From Petralouisia muris (GTDB taxonomy: Bacteria; Bacillota; Clostridia; Lachnospirales; Lachnospiraceae): a stretch of DNA of 64,000 bases. The stretch spans positions 62,001 through 126,000 of the forward strand of contig NZ_SRYA01000004.1 of the NCBI RefSeq assembly GCF_004793545.1, in the 5' to 3' direction. The notes beneath the pieces were generated by a model. It searched no databases. It was not told the origin of the DNA and saw only the letters and a program-made list of their open reading frames with translations. The translations under genes were made by a program, and so were the position numbers. Within the stretch, counting starts at the first letter, position 1. The number at the start of each line of letters is the position of its first letter. Shown here piece after piece: positions 17,041 to 25,356 of the stretch.

Positions 17041-17556
17041 ATGATAGCTACTCATAAAACAGTATCAACCAACAAACTGAAATAGGGTAACTGCCATACA
17101 GGGTGCAGAAAAAGACAAGTAAGAAGCAAACCGTTTCTTGCCTGTCTTTTTCATTTTGTTACGCAATAGAACGCTATTTTTGAGGGCAGACATATAAAAC
17201 CCTTACCCCGTCATTTTAACGCCCGCAAAGCCGCATAAATCAAGGGTAAAACACCTCCTACTGCGTAACAATCCCCATAATAAATCGAGGTCGAAAGCAG
17301 TCTACTGATTTCGCCCTCAATTTATTATGGGTTTGTTACGCGGTAGGAAGCCTTTTGAATTTAATTTTGGCAGTTTACAGAACGGAATTGACAGGAGACC
17401 GAGATTTATTCCTGCCCCCCTAATACGGCGTTCCAAAGTGTAATAAAAAAGCAGAGAACCGACCAATAATGAAAGCGATATGTTCCCTGCTCTTGCTTAC
17501 ACCTATTTGTCAACGTTGATAATAAATTGTTGTACCCCTTATCACTATAAAACTAA
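17041..17556. other. Non-coding region of the element with large hairpins
   Basis: No gene is visible. An imperfect stem joins the GAAAAAGACA at about 17108 with TGTCTTTTTC at about 17143. A long imperfect stem occupies about 17257-17349: CCCCATAATAAAT... pairs with ATTTATTATGGG, and the outer arms are GTTACGC-type motifs. Confidence 0.5.
17158..17348. repeat. Three copies of GTTACGCRRTAGRA motif
   Basis: GTTACGCAATAGAA at 17158-17171, inverse copy TCCTACTGCGTAAC at 17256-17269, and GTTACGCGGTAGGA at 17335-17348. Copies two and three form the outer arms of a ~90-base hairpin. The same motif occurs as an inverted pair at 11228-11339. Confidence 0.6.
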
Positions 17557-17594
17557 TAGTAAGGCACAACACCACAAAGAGGCGTGAACGGCTG

Positions 17595-18062
17595 ATGAAG
17601 CTGCTGGAAGCGGATAAACTTGGTTCCTGCCCCATTGACAGTGTGAAGCTGTCCGACGCGAAAGAATGGGCGCTGCGCATGAAAGAAAAGGGAATATCCT
17701 ACAAGACCATAAGCAATGACAAGCGTTCTCTGAAAGCTGCTTTTTACACAGCGATACAGGACGACTGTATAAGGAAGAACCCCTTTGACTTCCAGCTAAA
17801 CACCGTGATCGAGGACGACACAGAGCCGAAAGTACCCCCCTCACAGGAGAACAGGAAGAAATATGAGGAAGCGTTACCTAAAGTAATGACACCCCACACC
17901 CTGCGCCATACGTTCTGCACCAACTTAGCCAATGCGGGCATGAACCCGAAAGCGTTACAGTATATCATGGGACATTCCAACATCACCATGACGCTGAACT
18001 ATTACGCACATGCAACTTTCGCTTCCGCAAGGGCTGAAATGGAAAGGCTGATTGCCGCATAG
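17595..18062 (+). pseudogene. Tyrosine recombinase (Tn916/Tn1549-type integrase), internally deleted
   Basis: The core-binding domain is recognisable (RERLMKLLEADKLG just upstream in the same frame, then DAKEWALRMKEKGISYKTIS, KRSLKAAFYTAIQDD, KNPFDFQL). At about residue 75 it jumps from EDDTEPKVPPSQ straight into the last catalytic box (TPHTLRHTFCTNLANAGM, LQYIMGHSNITMTLNYY). About 100 residues that normally carry the first catalytic Arg and the Lys are missing, and the N-terminal arm-binding domain is absent too. The tyrosine nucleophile and the HxxR box remain. The frame is still open, so a short protein might be made, but it cannot be a working recombinase. It marks the right end of the element. 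Confidence 0.75.
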
Positions 18063-18074
18063 GCGCGGGCAGAA

Positions 18075-18093
18075 TTTACTACTTTTTTACTAC
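18075..18093 (+). repeat. Paired TTTACTAC repeats, right copy (possible att arm)
   Basis: TTTACTAC at 18075-18082 and 18086-18093, starts 11 bases apart, 12 bases after the integrase stop. Matches the pair at 11052-11070. Confidence 0.55.
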
Positions 18094-18254
18094 CGCCCAG
18101 AGGGAAAACCTAAAGGTTTATGAGGGTATATGTGAACTTCTCCCCATATCTAAACTGCCGGAAAAGCCCGGAAATACAGGCTATTCCGACATATAAGAAT
18201 TTCTAAAGATATAATCTAATTTTACCAATAATTTTATACCGAAAAATTAAGATA

Positions 18255-18419
18255 TTATTCAATTTTACCATTTCGTTTTTCAAACTGTTCAATATACCTT
18301 CTGATTAAAATTTCCAATTCTCTATTAGCCGAACGAGCATTATACTCAGCTATATACCGGAATTTTTCTAATAATTCTGCATCTATTCGAAGGGTAAATT
18401 TTAACATATTATTTTTCAT
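18255..18419 (-). CDS. Arc-family ribbon-helix-helix DNA-binding protein
   Basis: 54 residues from the ATG at 18419. The first strand FTLRIDAELLEKFRYIAEYN and the following helices ARSANRELEILIRRYIEQFE are a clear Arc/MetJ-type ribbon-helix-helix: alternating residues in the strand (LKFTLRI) contact DNA and the R-S-x-N-x-E motif is typical of the family. Such proteins act as dimers on short dyads. Two GC-rich dyads sit between this gene and the divergent gene at 18550, making autoregulation likely. It is too short for most gene finders. An antitoxin role is possible, but its neighbour does not resemble a known toxin. Confidence 0.8.
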   Translation of the reverse strand: MKNNMLKFTLRIDAELLEKFRYIAEYNARSANRELEILIRRYIEQFEKRNGKIE

Positions 18420-18453
18420 CAATCATCACATCCATACGTTTTTCAATATTATA

Positions 18454-18508
18454 CCGTCATAATGACGGCAAAAAAATATTGGCGGTATATTGACGGCATA
18501 TTGCCGTC
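18454..18508. promoter_or_regulatory. Two dyad operators between divergent genes
   Basis: CCGTCAT-A-ATGACGG (18454-18468) and GACGGCA-TAT-TGCCGTC (18492-18508), both built on the core GACGG/CCGTC, lie between the Arc-like gene and the divergent gene. Likely binding sites for the ribbon-helix-helix protein. Confidence 0.65.
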
Positions 18509-18549
18509 GTATTATAATAAGAATATTATGAGAAAGGATGAAAGATATT

Positions 18550-18843
18550 ATGAATAAAAGACGGAATCTACAAAAAAATCCACCCATGGAATTACAAATG
18601 GATGAAACCGACAGCAAACTTCACGAAATTTACGAACATTTCACCAATACATGGGAATATAATGAGACCCTTGGCAATCTTGACTTTGATATCGACTTTC
18701 TGTTAGACATCCTGGATGTTAAGGAATACCGAAGGCTGGAAGAATATCTCCTCTATTACTGCTCCAGAAAAGACGAACTATTATTCAGACTCGGCTTTAA
18801 ATACGCATGGGCATTATTTTCTGAATGTTCGAAACCAATTTAA
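18550..18843 (+). CDS. Hypothetical protein divergent from Arc-like gene
   Basis: 97 residues from the ATG at 18550 (MNKRRNLQKNPPMELQMDET); another in-frame ATG at 18538 overlaps the AAGGA ribosome site and is less likely. The protein is acidic and helical, rich in Leu, Tyr and Glu (LDFDIDFLLDILDVKEYRRL, then EEYLLYYCSRKDELLFRLGF), without membrane helix or signal. The end (FRLGFKYAWALFSE) resembles small phage- or element-borne hypothetical proteins whose function I do not know. It is transcribed away from the Arc-like repressor with shared operators, so it is probably repressed by it. Confidence 0.6.
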   Translation: MNKRRNLQKNPPMELQMDETDSKLHEIYEHFTNTWEYNETLGNLDFDIDFLLDILDVKEYRRLEEYLLYYCSRKDELLFRLGFKYAWALFSECSKPI

Positions 18844-18925
18844 AATACATATTTATCATCTAACTTTGTATAACCGCTGTTGAATCATCACTTCTATCTC
18901 TGGTCATATCAATCATAATATAAAA

Positions 18926-18952
18926 GCCACCTGCATACGAATATCAGGTGGC
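18926..18952 (-). terminator. Terminator of carAB
   Basis: GCCACCTG and CAGGTGGC form an 8-bp stem with an 11-base loop; on the minus strand it is followed by TTTTATATT, 22 bases after the carB stop. Confidence 0.8.
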
Positions 18953-18974
18953 CTCAAATCTCCTTTGTGATAAA

Positions 18975-21900
18975 TTAAATATTTTTCACCTTTGCAATAT
19001 CAATCAAATTCAGCTCCTCACTGGCACAGGCATGCTCTAAACTCTCCGCCAGAGCATTGGCCGTATCCATAGCAGTAATACAGTACACCCCTGTCTCTAT
19101 GGCATTCCGGCGGATTAAAAAGCCGTCTCTGCTCTTATCCCGGCCCTGGGTAGGAGTGTCAATCACCAAATCAATCTTATGTCCCAGAATCAAGTCCATA
19201 ACATTGGGAGATTCCTGAGAAATCTTATTGATCCGTCTTGCGTTGAGGCCATGGGCCTGCAGATATTTTGCTGTGCTTCTTGTTGCGTAAATCTTATAGC
19301 CTAAAGCTTCAAACCGTCTGGCTACCTCCACCGATTCCGGCTTATCTGCATCTTTCACAGTCATAATCATCTGCCTGTGCTTCGGAAGCTGTACGCCTGC
19401 TCCCAGAAAAGCCTTGTACAACGCCTCATCAAAGGTTTCTGCAATTCCCAAACATTCTCCTGTGGATTTCATTTCCGGCCCAAGGCTGATTTCCGCTCCC
19501 CTAAGCTTTTCAAAAGAAAATACCGGCATCTTAACTGCTACATACTCTGCCTCCGGCGCAAGCCCTGTGGGGTAACCCATCCCTTTTAGCGTATTGCCAA
19601 TCATCACCCGGGCAGCCAGATCCACAATGGGAATTCCTGTCACCTTGCTGATATAGGGAACTGTCCGGGAAGAGCGGGGATTTACTTCAATCACATACAC
19701 ATCCCCATCCATGGCAATAAACTGAATGTTGATAAGCCCAACCACATGCAGAGCCTGAGCCAGCCGCCTGGTGTATTCCACAATTTTTTCCTTCACCTCT
19801 ATACTGATAGTAGGCGCCGGATATACGGAAATACTGTCGCCGGAATGGACTCCGGTACGTTCTATATGCTCCATAATGCCTGGAATCAGAATATCCGTGC
19901 CATCGCAGACGGCATCCACCTCGATTTCCTTTCCCTGCAGATATTTGTCTACCAATATGGGATGATCCTGTGCAATCCGGTTGATAATCTCCATAAACTC
20001 TTCGATTTCCTGCCCGGTGTATGCAATCTGCATTCCCTGGCCGCCCAGCACATAAGAAGGGCGCACCAACACCGGATAGCCCAGCCGGGCTGCAACCTCT
20101 TTTGCCTCTTGGGCGGTAAATACGGTTCCTCCCGCCGCCCGTGGAATCTGGGTTTTCTCTAAAATCTTATCAAACAATTCTCTGTCTTCTGCGGCGTCCA
20201 CATCCTCTGCCTTGGTTCCCAGAATCGGAACGCCCATTTTCATCAGACTTTCCGTCAGCTTGATGGCTGTTTGACCGCCGAACTGAACCACTGCCCCGTC
20301 GGGCTGTTCCAGACGCACAATATTTTCCACATCTTCCGGAGTTAAAGGCTCAAAGTACAATTTATCTGCGATATCAAAATCTGTAGAAACTGTCTCTGGA
20401 TTGTTATTTATAATAATGGTCTCATAGCCCTCTCTGGCAAATGCCCAGGTACAATGAACCGAACAGTAATCGAATTCAATTCCCTGTCCGATCCGGATGG
20501 GGCCGGAACCCAGCACCAGAACTTTTTTACGTCCTTGGGAAGCCCCCGACGCTTCATTCTCACTGCCGAAGCAGGAGTAATAATAGGGAGTCTCTGCCGC
20601 AAACTCTGCCGCACAGGTGTCCACCATCTTAAAGGCCGCCGTAATTCCATTTTCATACCGCATCTGGCGAATCTCCGTTTCCCTTCTGCCGGTCAACGAC
20701 GCAATCACATTGTCGGGAAATTCTATGCGTTTTGCCTCTTTTAACAATTCCGGCGTCAGCTCTTCCTGTTCCAGACGGGCTTCCATCTCTGTTAAAACAG
20801 CGATTTTATCAATAAACCACAGATCAATTTGGGTGATCTCATGAATTTCTTCATAGGAAATTCCCCTGCGCAATGCTTCTGCAATCACCCAGATTCTTCT
20901 GTCATCTACTTTTTCCAGCTTTCTTTTCAGTTCTTCCCCAGAAAGCCCGGTAAAATCGTAGCTCCTCATGCTGTCCACATGCTGCTCTAACGAACGGACG
21001 GCTTTCATCAGCGCCCCTTCAAAATTCGTGCAGATGCTCATAACCTCTCCGGTGGCTTTCATCTGGGTAGTCAAAGAACGCTTTGCCGTAATAAATTTGT
21101 CAAAGGGCAGCCTGGGAATCTTCACCACGCAGTAATCCAGCATCGGCTCAAAGCTGGCGTAGGTTTTCCCAGTTATGGCGTTCTTTATCTCATCCAGCGT
21201 GTACCCCAGGGCAATCTTTGCCGCCACTTTTGCAATGGGATATCCGGTGGCTTTGCTTGCCAGTGCAGAAGAACGGCTGACCCGGGGATTTACCTCAATG
21301 ACGCAGTACTCAAAGCTGGAAGGATGCAGGGCGTACTGGACATTGCAGCCGCCGGTAATATTTAGCTCGGAAATAATATTCAGCGCAGATGTGCGAAGCA
21401 TCTGATATTCCTTATCTCCCAGAGTCTGGGAAGGCGCCACCACAATGCTGTCCCCGGTGTGGACGCCCACCGGATCAATATTTTCCATATTGCAGACGGT
21501 AATGCAGTTTCCTGCTGCATCGCGCATCACTTCGTATTCAATTTCTTTCCAGCCTGCAATGCATCGCTCCACCAGAACTTCCCCTACCCGGCTGAGCCTG
21601 AGTCCATTGGTGAGAATCTCCGTCAGCTCTGTTTCATTATGGGCAATTCCGCCGCCGCTTCCGCCCAGGGTATAGGCCGGACGCAGCACCACCGGATAGC
21701 CAATGGTATTGGTAAATGCAATGCCGTCTTTCAGGTTGTGAACCACCTTGGAAGGAGCACAGGGCTCCCCGATTTTTTCCATGGTATCCTTAAACGCCTG
21801 CCGGTCTTCCGCCTTGAAAATGGTTTCTGCGGTGGTTCCAATCAGCTTCACCCCATTTTGTTCCAGAAAACCGGATTCTGCCAGCTCCATGCCCAGGTTC

Positions 21901-22187
21901 AGCCCGGCCTGTCCGCCCAGGGTAGGCAGTACGCTGTCCGGCTTTTCTTTTAAAATAATCTGTTCCAGCACCTTTGCCGTTAAGGGCTCAATATATACCT
22001 CATCTGCAATTTCCTTATCTGTCATAATGGTTGCAGGATTGGAATTCACCAGAACAACTTCCACGCCTTCTTCTTTTAAAGAACGGCACGCCTGGGTTCC
22101 TGCATAATCAAATTCCGCCGCCTGCCCAATGACAATGGGGCCGGAACCAATGACTAACACTTTCTTAATATTCGGATTCTTTGGCAT
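18975..22187 (-). CDS. carB: Carbamoyl-phosphate synthase large subunit
   Basis: 1070 residues, the full family length. It makes carbamoyl phosphate from ammonia (passed from CarA), bicarbonate and two ATP, for pyrimidine and arginine synthesis. Two homologous ATP-grasp halves are visible, each opening with a GSGPIxIGQxxEFDY motif (KVLVIGSGPIVIGQAAEFDY near residue 9 and VLVLGSGPIRIGQGIEFDY near 555) and each with an EVNPRxSRS/T box. The C-terminal ~130 residues form the MGS-like allosteric domain. The start ATG shares one base with the carA stop (TAATG), so the subunits are coupled. Confidence 0.98.
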   Translation of the reverse strand: MPKNPNIKKVLVIGSGPIVIGQAAEFDYAGTQACRSLKEEGVEVVLVNSNPATIMTDKEIADEVYIEPLTAKVLEQIILKEKPDSVLPTLGGQAGLNLGMELAESGFLEQNGVKLIGTTAETIFKAEDRQAFKDTMEKIGEPCAPSKVVHNLKDGIAFTNTIGYPVVLRPAYTLGGSGGGIAHNETELTEILTNGLRLSRVGEVLVERCIAGWKEIEYEVMRDAAGNCITVCNMENIDPVGVHTGDSIVVAPSQTLGDKEYQMLRTSALNIISELNITGGCNVQYALHPSSFEYCVIEVNPRVSRSSALASKATGYPIAKVAAKIALGYTLDEIKNAITGKTYASFEPMLDYCVVKIPRLPFDKFITAKRSLTTQMKATGEVMSICTNFEGALMKAVRSLEQHVDSMRSYDFTGLSGEELKRKLEKVDDRRIWVIAEALRRGISYEEIHEITQIDLWFIDKIAVLTEMEARLEQEELTPELLKEAKRIEFPDNVIASLTGRRETEIRQMRYENGITAAFKMVDTCAAEFAAETPYYYSCFGSENEASGASQGRKKVLVLGSGPIRIGQGIEFDYCSVHCTWAFAREGYETIIINNNPETVSTDFDIADKLYFEPLTPEDVENIVRLEQPDGAVVQFGGQTAIKLTESLMKMGVPILGTKAEDVDAAEDRELFDKILEKTQIPRAAGGTVFTAQEAKEVAARLGYPVLVRPSYVLGGQGMQIAYTGQEIEEFMEIINRIAQDHPILVDKYLQGKEIEVDAVCDGTDILIPGIMEHIERTGVHSGDSISVYPAPTISIEVKEKIVEYTRRLAQALHVVGLINIQFIAMDGDVYVIEVNPRSSRTVPYISKVTGIPIVDLAARVMIGNTLKGMGYPTGLAPEAEYVAVKMPVFSFEKLRGAEISLGPEMKSTGECLGIAETFDEALYKAFLGAGVQLPKHRQMIMTVKDADKPESVEVARRFEALGYKIYATRSTAKYLQAHGLNARRINKISQESPNVMDLILGHKIDLVIDTPTQGRDKSRDGFLIRRNAIETGVYCITAMDTANALAESLEHACASEELNLIDIAKVKNI

Positions 22188-23257
22188 TACTGGCTCCCTC
22201 CCATCATATTAATAAATCTGTCAAACAGATAACCGCTGTCCTGAGGCCCCGGGCAGGCCTCCGGATGAAACTGGACGGTAAAAATATTTTTGCCTGTATA
22301 GCGCAGCCCTTCGTTGGTGCCGTCATTGACATTGACAAAAGCCGGAACCGCCACAGAGGGATCCAGCTTGTCCGTATCCACTACATAGCCGTGATTCTGG
22401 GAAGAAATATACACCCGGCCTGTTTCCAAATCCTTCACCGGATGGTTGCCGCCTCTGTGGCCGTATTTCATCTTATAGGTATCCGCCCCATTTGCCAGAG
22501 CCATTAACTGATGTCCCAGGCAGATGGCAAAAATCGGCGTGTCGGAATGATAGAGCTTCTTAATTTCCTGAATCACTTTACCGCATTCCTTGGGATCTCC
22601 CGGCCCGTTGCTCAGCATAATGCCGTCAGGTTTTTCTGCAAGGATTTCCTCTGCCGGCGTATGCGCCGGATAAACAGTAACCCTGCATCCTCTGCTTTGC
22701 AAAGATTTGGCAATGTTCTGCTTAGCTCCTAAATCCAGCAACGCCACCTTTTTTCCTTTGCCTTTCAGAGCATAAGAAGCCTCACAGGTCACCTGCTCCA
22801 CCGCAGGCCCAGTGGTATACTCCTTCAGCCTGGGCAGAATGTTTTCCAGCCTGTAATTTTCGTCGGTGGTAATCATGCCGTTCATGGTGCCTTTTTCCCG
22901 GAGAATTTTTGTCAGAGCCCTGGTATCAATTCCGGCAATGCCCGGAATCTCATGCCTTACCAGAAAATCCTGTATCGTACCTTCACAGCGGAAATTACTT
23001 GGCATTCTAGACAGCTCCCTGACAATATATCCCTTCACCCAGGGTTTGTTGGATTCCATATCCGGCGTAATTCCATAATTTCCAATCAGTGGATAAGTCA
23101 TGACTACGGCCTGTCCTGCATAAGATGGATCTGTTAAAACCTCAAGATAACCGGTCATGGAAGTGTTAAAGACAATCTCACTGACAGTCTCTTTGTCAGC
23201 GCCGATATGGATGCCTTCCAACACAGTTCCATCTTCCAGTATTAGAAATGCTTTCAT
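22187..23257 (-). CDS. carA: Carbamoyl-phosphate synthase small subunit
   Basis: 356 residues. The start MKAFLILEDGTVLEG at 23257 is preferred over an upstream GTG at 23269 because AAGGGTGGG precedes it. The N-terminal CPSase_sm_chain domain is followed by a class I glutamine amidotransferase: oxyanion motif LSNGPGDPKE, nucleophile ICLGHQLMALA, and His/Glu in VQFHPEACPGPQD. It hydrolyses glutamine and channels ammonia to CarB. A promoter lies at 23400-23372 and a hairpin with runs of A and T lies in the leader. Confidence 0.97.
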   Translation of the reverse strand: MKAFLILEDGTVLEGIHIGADKETVSEIVFNTSMTGYLEVLTDPSYAGQAVVMTYPLIGNYGITPDMESNKPWVKGYIVRELSRMPSNFRCEGTIQDFLVRHEIPGIAGIDTRALTKILREKGTMNGMITTDENYRLENILPRLKEYTTGPAVEQVTCEASYALKGKGKKVALLDLGAKQNIAKSLQSRGCRVTVYPAHTPAEEILAEKPDGIMLSNGPGDPKECGKVIQEIKKLYHSDTPIFAICLGHQLMALANGADTYKMKYGHRGGNHPVKDLETGRVYISSQNHGYVVDTDKLDPSVAVPAFVNVNDGTNEGLRYTGKNIFTVQFHPEACPGPQDSGYLFDRFINMMGGSQ

Positions 23258-23290
23258 TATATTTCCCACCCTTTCTGTCTGATTTTTGGC

Positions 23291-23329
23291 AAAAAAAAAG
23301 AGTCAATTGCGTCATTGCAGTCTTTTTTT
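23291..23329 (-). promoter_or_regulatory. Possible attenuator in carA leader
   Basis: On the minus strand, AAAAAAAGA pairs with TCTTTTTTT across an inner CAAT/ATTG stem, ending in nine T. It lies between the promoter and the carA start. A terminator-type attenuator for pyrimidine control is possible; I see no PyrR-box consensus. Confidence 0.4.
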
Positions 23330-23371
23330 CGGGTTCTGTATTATTCTGTTATTGTTTCCTTTTCAGGGCAT

Positions 23372-23400
23372 ATTCTAACATAATGAAAACGATTTTTCAA
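23372..23400 (-). promoter_or_regulatory. Sigma-A promoter of carAB
   Basis: Minus strand TTGAAA (23400-23395), 17-base spacer, TAGAAT (23377-23372). It leaves a leader of about 105 bases before carA. Confidence 0.7.
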
Positions 23401-23443
23401 GTTTTTCCTGAAAATGCAGTCTGACACTGTATAAACTTACAAT

Positions 23444-23472
23444 TTGACTACATCACACTGCCGTGATAATAT
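23444..23472 (+). promoter_or_regulatory. Sigma-A promoter of CAP-domain gene
   Basis: TTGACT (23444-23449), 17-base spacer, TAATAT (23467-23472), 62 bases before the ATG. Confidence 0.75.
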
Positions 23473-23533
23473 AGATATAGTGACATCTTATATTTAGAGA
23501 CCAACAGAATAAAATCATCAAAAAGGAGCTTCT

Positions 23534-24505
23534 ATGAAAAAATTAAACATTCCTACAAAAATCATTACTTTTTTACTGCTGCTTACCCTGTCATTGTCTC
23601 AGGCATCAGGCACCGTCCAGGCAGCCTCCACACGCCCCTCTGATACATCCAAAGCGGGCAGCGGCAACATTCTTGCCGGAGTAACCGGCACCTTTGAGCG
23701 GGTAGAAAAAGCCAAAATCTTAAAGCGGATCAACGAAATCCGCAAGGAAGCCTGCGAAAAAGGCTATCCGAATCCCAGTAACGGAAGAAAGCTGACCCCT
23801 TCCGATTACAGGCCAATGAAGTGGTCCTCCAATCTGGAACTTGTGGCCCTGCTTCGGGCAGCCGAATCCACGGTAAATGAAAGCCATACCAGACCCAACG
23901 GCCAGAGCTGCTTCAGCATCCGCTACAACGGAGAGCAGAGCTGGGCAGAAAACTTGGCCTGGAATTACTCCGGCCTGATGGCGGGCATTGAACAATGGTA
24001 TGAGGAAAAAAATGACTGGGTAAACCAGAACGCCAATGCCGTAACCGGCCATTATACCAGTTTAATCAACCCGGCTTACCAGTTTATCGGCCTGGGCTCT
24101 TTCCGCAGAAGCACCGGAGGATGGTACGGCGTTTCCGCAGAGTTCAGCTCCAGCAATGCCGGCTCACAGACCCAATCCAAATTAAAAGGCAAGAAAGTCC
24201 AGACCATCGAAGTTTCCAAAAAGAACCTTTCCAATCCGTCACTTAACGCTCCCTCAAAGCTAAAAGTGAAAAAAACAAAACAGCTGACGGTTTCCTGTAA
24301 CATCAATTACCCCGGAATTATGGGCGGCACTAATACCACCAAAGGACGCATTCTCAAAGGCGTTACCTGGAAATCCTCAAAGCCCTCCGTGCTGCATGTG
24401 AATTCCAGCGGAAAAATCACTGCCAAGAAAGCTGGAAAAGCAACTATTACTGCCAAAGTAAAAGGCGGCTTTTCCGTCAAAAAGACAATCACTGTTACAA
24501 AATAG
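23534..24505 (+). CDS. Secreted CAP-domain protein with C-terminal BIG2 domain
   Basis: 323 residues. It has a signal peptide (residues 1-31: Lys start, hydrophobic FLLLLTLSLSQ core, VQAAS cleavage region). A CAP/SCP domain spans about 60-205 with ESHTRPNGQSCF, SWAENLAWN and GHYTSLINPAYQFIGLG, which carry the His and Glu of the CAP cavity. The C-terminal ~85 residues are a bacterial Ig-like group 2 domain (VTWKSSKPSVLHVNSSGKIT, AKKAGKATITAKV). It would be exported and loosely wall-associated. The function of bacterial CAP proteins is largely unknown. Driven by its own promoter; AAGGAG ribosome site. Divergent from carAB. Confidence 0.9.
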   Translation: MKKLNIPTKIITFLLLLTLSLSQASGTVQAASTRPSDTSKAGSGNILAGVTGTFERVEKAKILKRINEIRKEACEKGYPNPSNGRKLTPSDYRPMKWSSNLELVALLRAAESTVNESHTRPNGQSCFSIRYNGEQSWAENLAWNYSGLMAGIEQWYEEKNDWVNQNANAVTGHYTSLINPAYQFIGLGSFRRSTGGWYGVSAEFSSSNAGSQTQSKLKGKKVQTIEVSKKNLSNPSLNAPSKLKVKKTKQLTVSCNINYPGIMGGTNTTKGRILKGVTWKSSKPSVLHVNSSGKITAKKAGKATITAKVKGGFSVKKTITVTK

Positions 24506-24549
24506 CATTTGTATCTGAACATTTTGAAAAAATCCAGAAGATGGCGTAA

Positions 24550-25332
24550 TCACCGGCTTTCATTTCTACGGCCGAATTTTTTCTTTTTCTGCTGGTGAGC
24601 CGCTATCCGTATATATAATGTTTCCGGCAGAAACCGACCAAATGTTACCGCAAATTTTACCGAAAGTTTTGGAACAATCACTGTTTTTCCCCGCTTCATC
24701 TGCTGATATCCATAGCGGGCGCACCAGGCAGGACTGATTCCTTTCAGGGCAAATTCCACCTCTGCCACATCATTAAATTCTGTATTCACAGGGCCAGGGC
24801 AAAGACATCCTATATAAACAGGGCTTCCCTCGTATCGAAGTTCCTCCGCAATTGCCCTGGTCAGACTTGTCACATAAGATTTTGTAGCATAATAAGTTGC
24901 CATATAAGGCCCGGCAGGCATCAGCCCTGCGCAGGAAGCCACATTCAAAATAGCGCCATAGTTCTGACGTTCCATTTTCTTTAATACAAGTTTGGTAAGA
25001 AAATGCAGCGCCCGCACGTTAACAGCAAGCATATCCAGCTCTTTCTGCAAATCCCCTTCTTTAAACGTACCGCAATGGCCGAATCCCGCATTGTTGATCC
25101 AAACTGCCACCTCTTTATCTTCCACTGTCTGAAAAAGACGGCGGCAATCCTCTTCCTTCGTAAGATCCGCTTCCACAATCAGACACTCTGTTTTTAAATG
25201 TTTTCTCAGTTTCTCTAAACGGTTTCCTCTTCTGGCAGTAAGCAGCAGGGCAAATCCTTCCCGGGCCAGTATTTTTGCAAATTCTTTTCCAATTCCAGAG
25301 CTTGCTCCTGTAATTACAGCATATTTTTTCAT
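24550..25332 (-). CDS. Short-chain dehydrogenase/reductase (SDR)
   Basis: 260 residues with classical SDR landmarks: cofactor motif TGASSGIG (residues 8-15), NNAG (about 81-84), and catalytic Ser/Tyr/Lys with YYATKSY (YxxxK) near residue 150, then PGPVNTEF. TARRGNRL after strand 2 suggests NADP(H). The C-terminus is basic (KKKKFGRRNESR). It resembles the YqjQ/DltE-type reductases; the substrate is unknown. Its end faces the CAP gene and it starts 24 bases after the preceding hypothetical gene, so the two are probably co-transcribed. Confidence 0.9.
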   Translation of the reverse strand: MKKYAVITGASSGIGKEFAKILAREGFALLLTARRGNRLEKLRKHLKTECLIVEADLTKEEDCRRLFQTVEDKEVAVWINNAGFGHCGTFKEGDLQKELDMLAVNVRALHFLTKLVLKKMERQNYGAILNVASCAGLMPAGPYMATYYATKSYVTSLTRAIAEELRYEGSPVYIGCLCPGPVNTEFNDVAEVEFALKGISPAWCARYGYQQMKRGKTVIVPKLSVKFAVTFGRFLPETLYIRIAAHQQKKKKFGRRNESR

Positions 25333-25356
25333 TTATCATCTATTCCTTTCTCTATT

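Noticed and set aside
18255-18843. Confirmed toxin-antitoxin system
   Set aside because: The Arc-like protein could be an antitoxin, but the partner shows no toxin motif and is divergent rather than co-transcribed.
19377-23137. Several open frames opposite carA and carB
   Set aside because: They are antisense to strongly conserved enzymes and lack ribosome sites.
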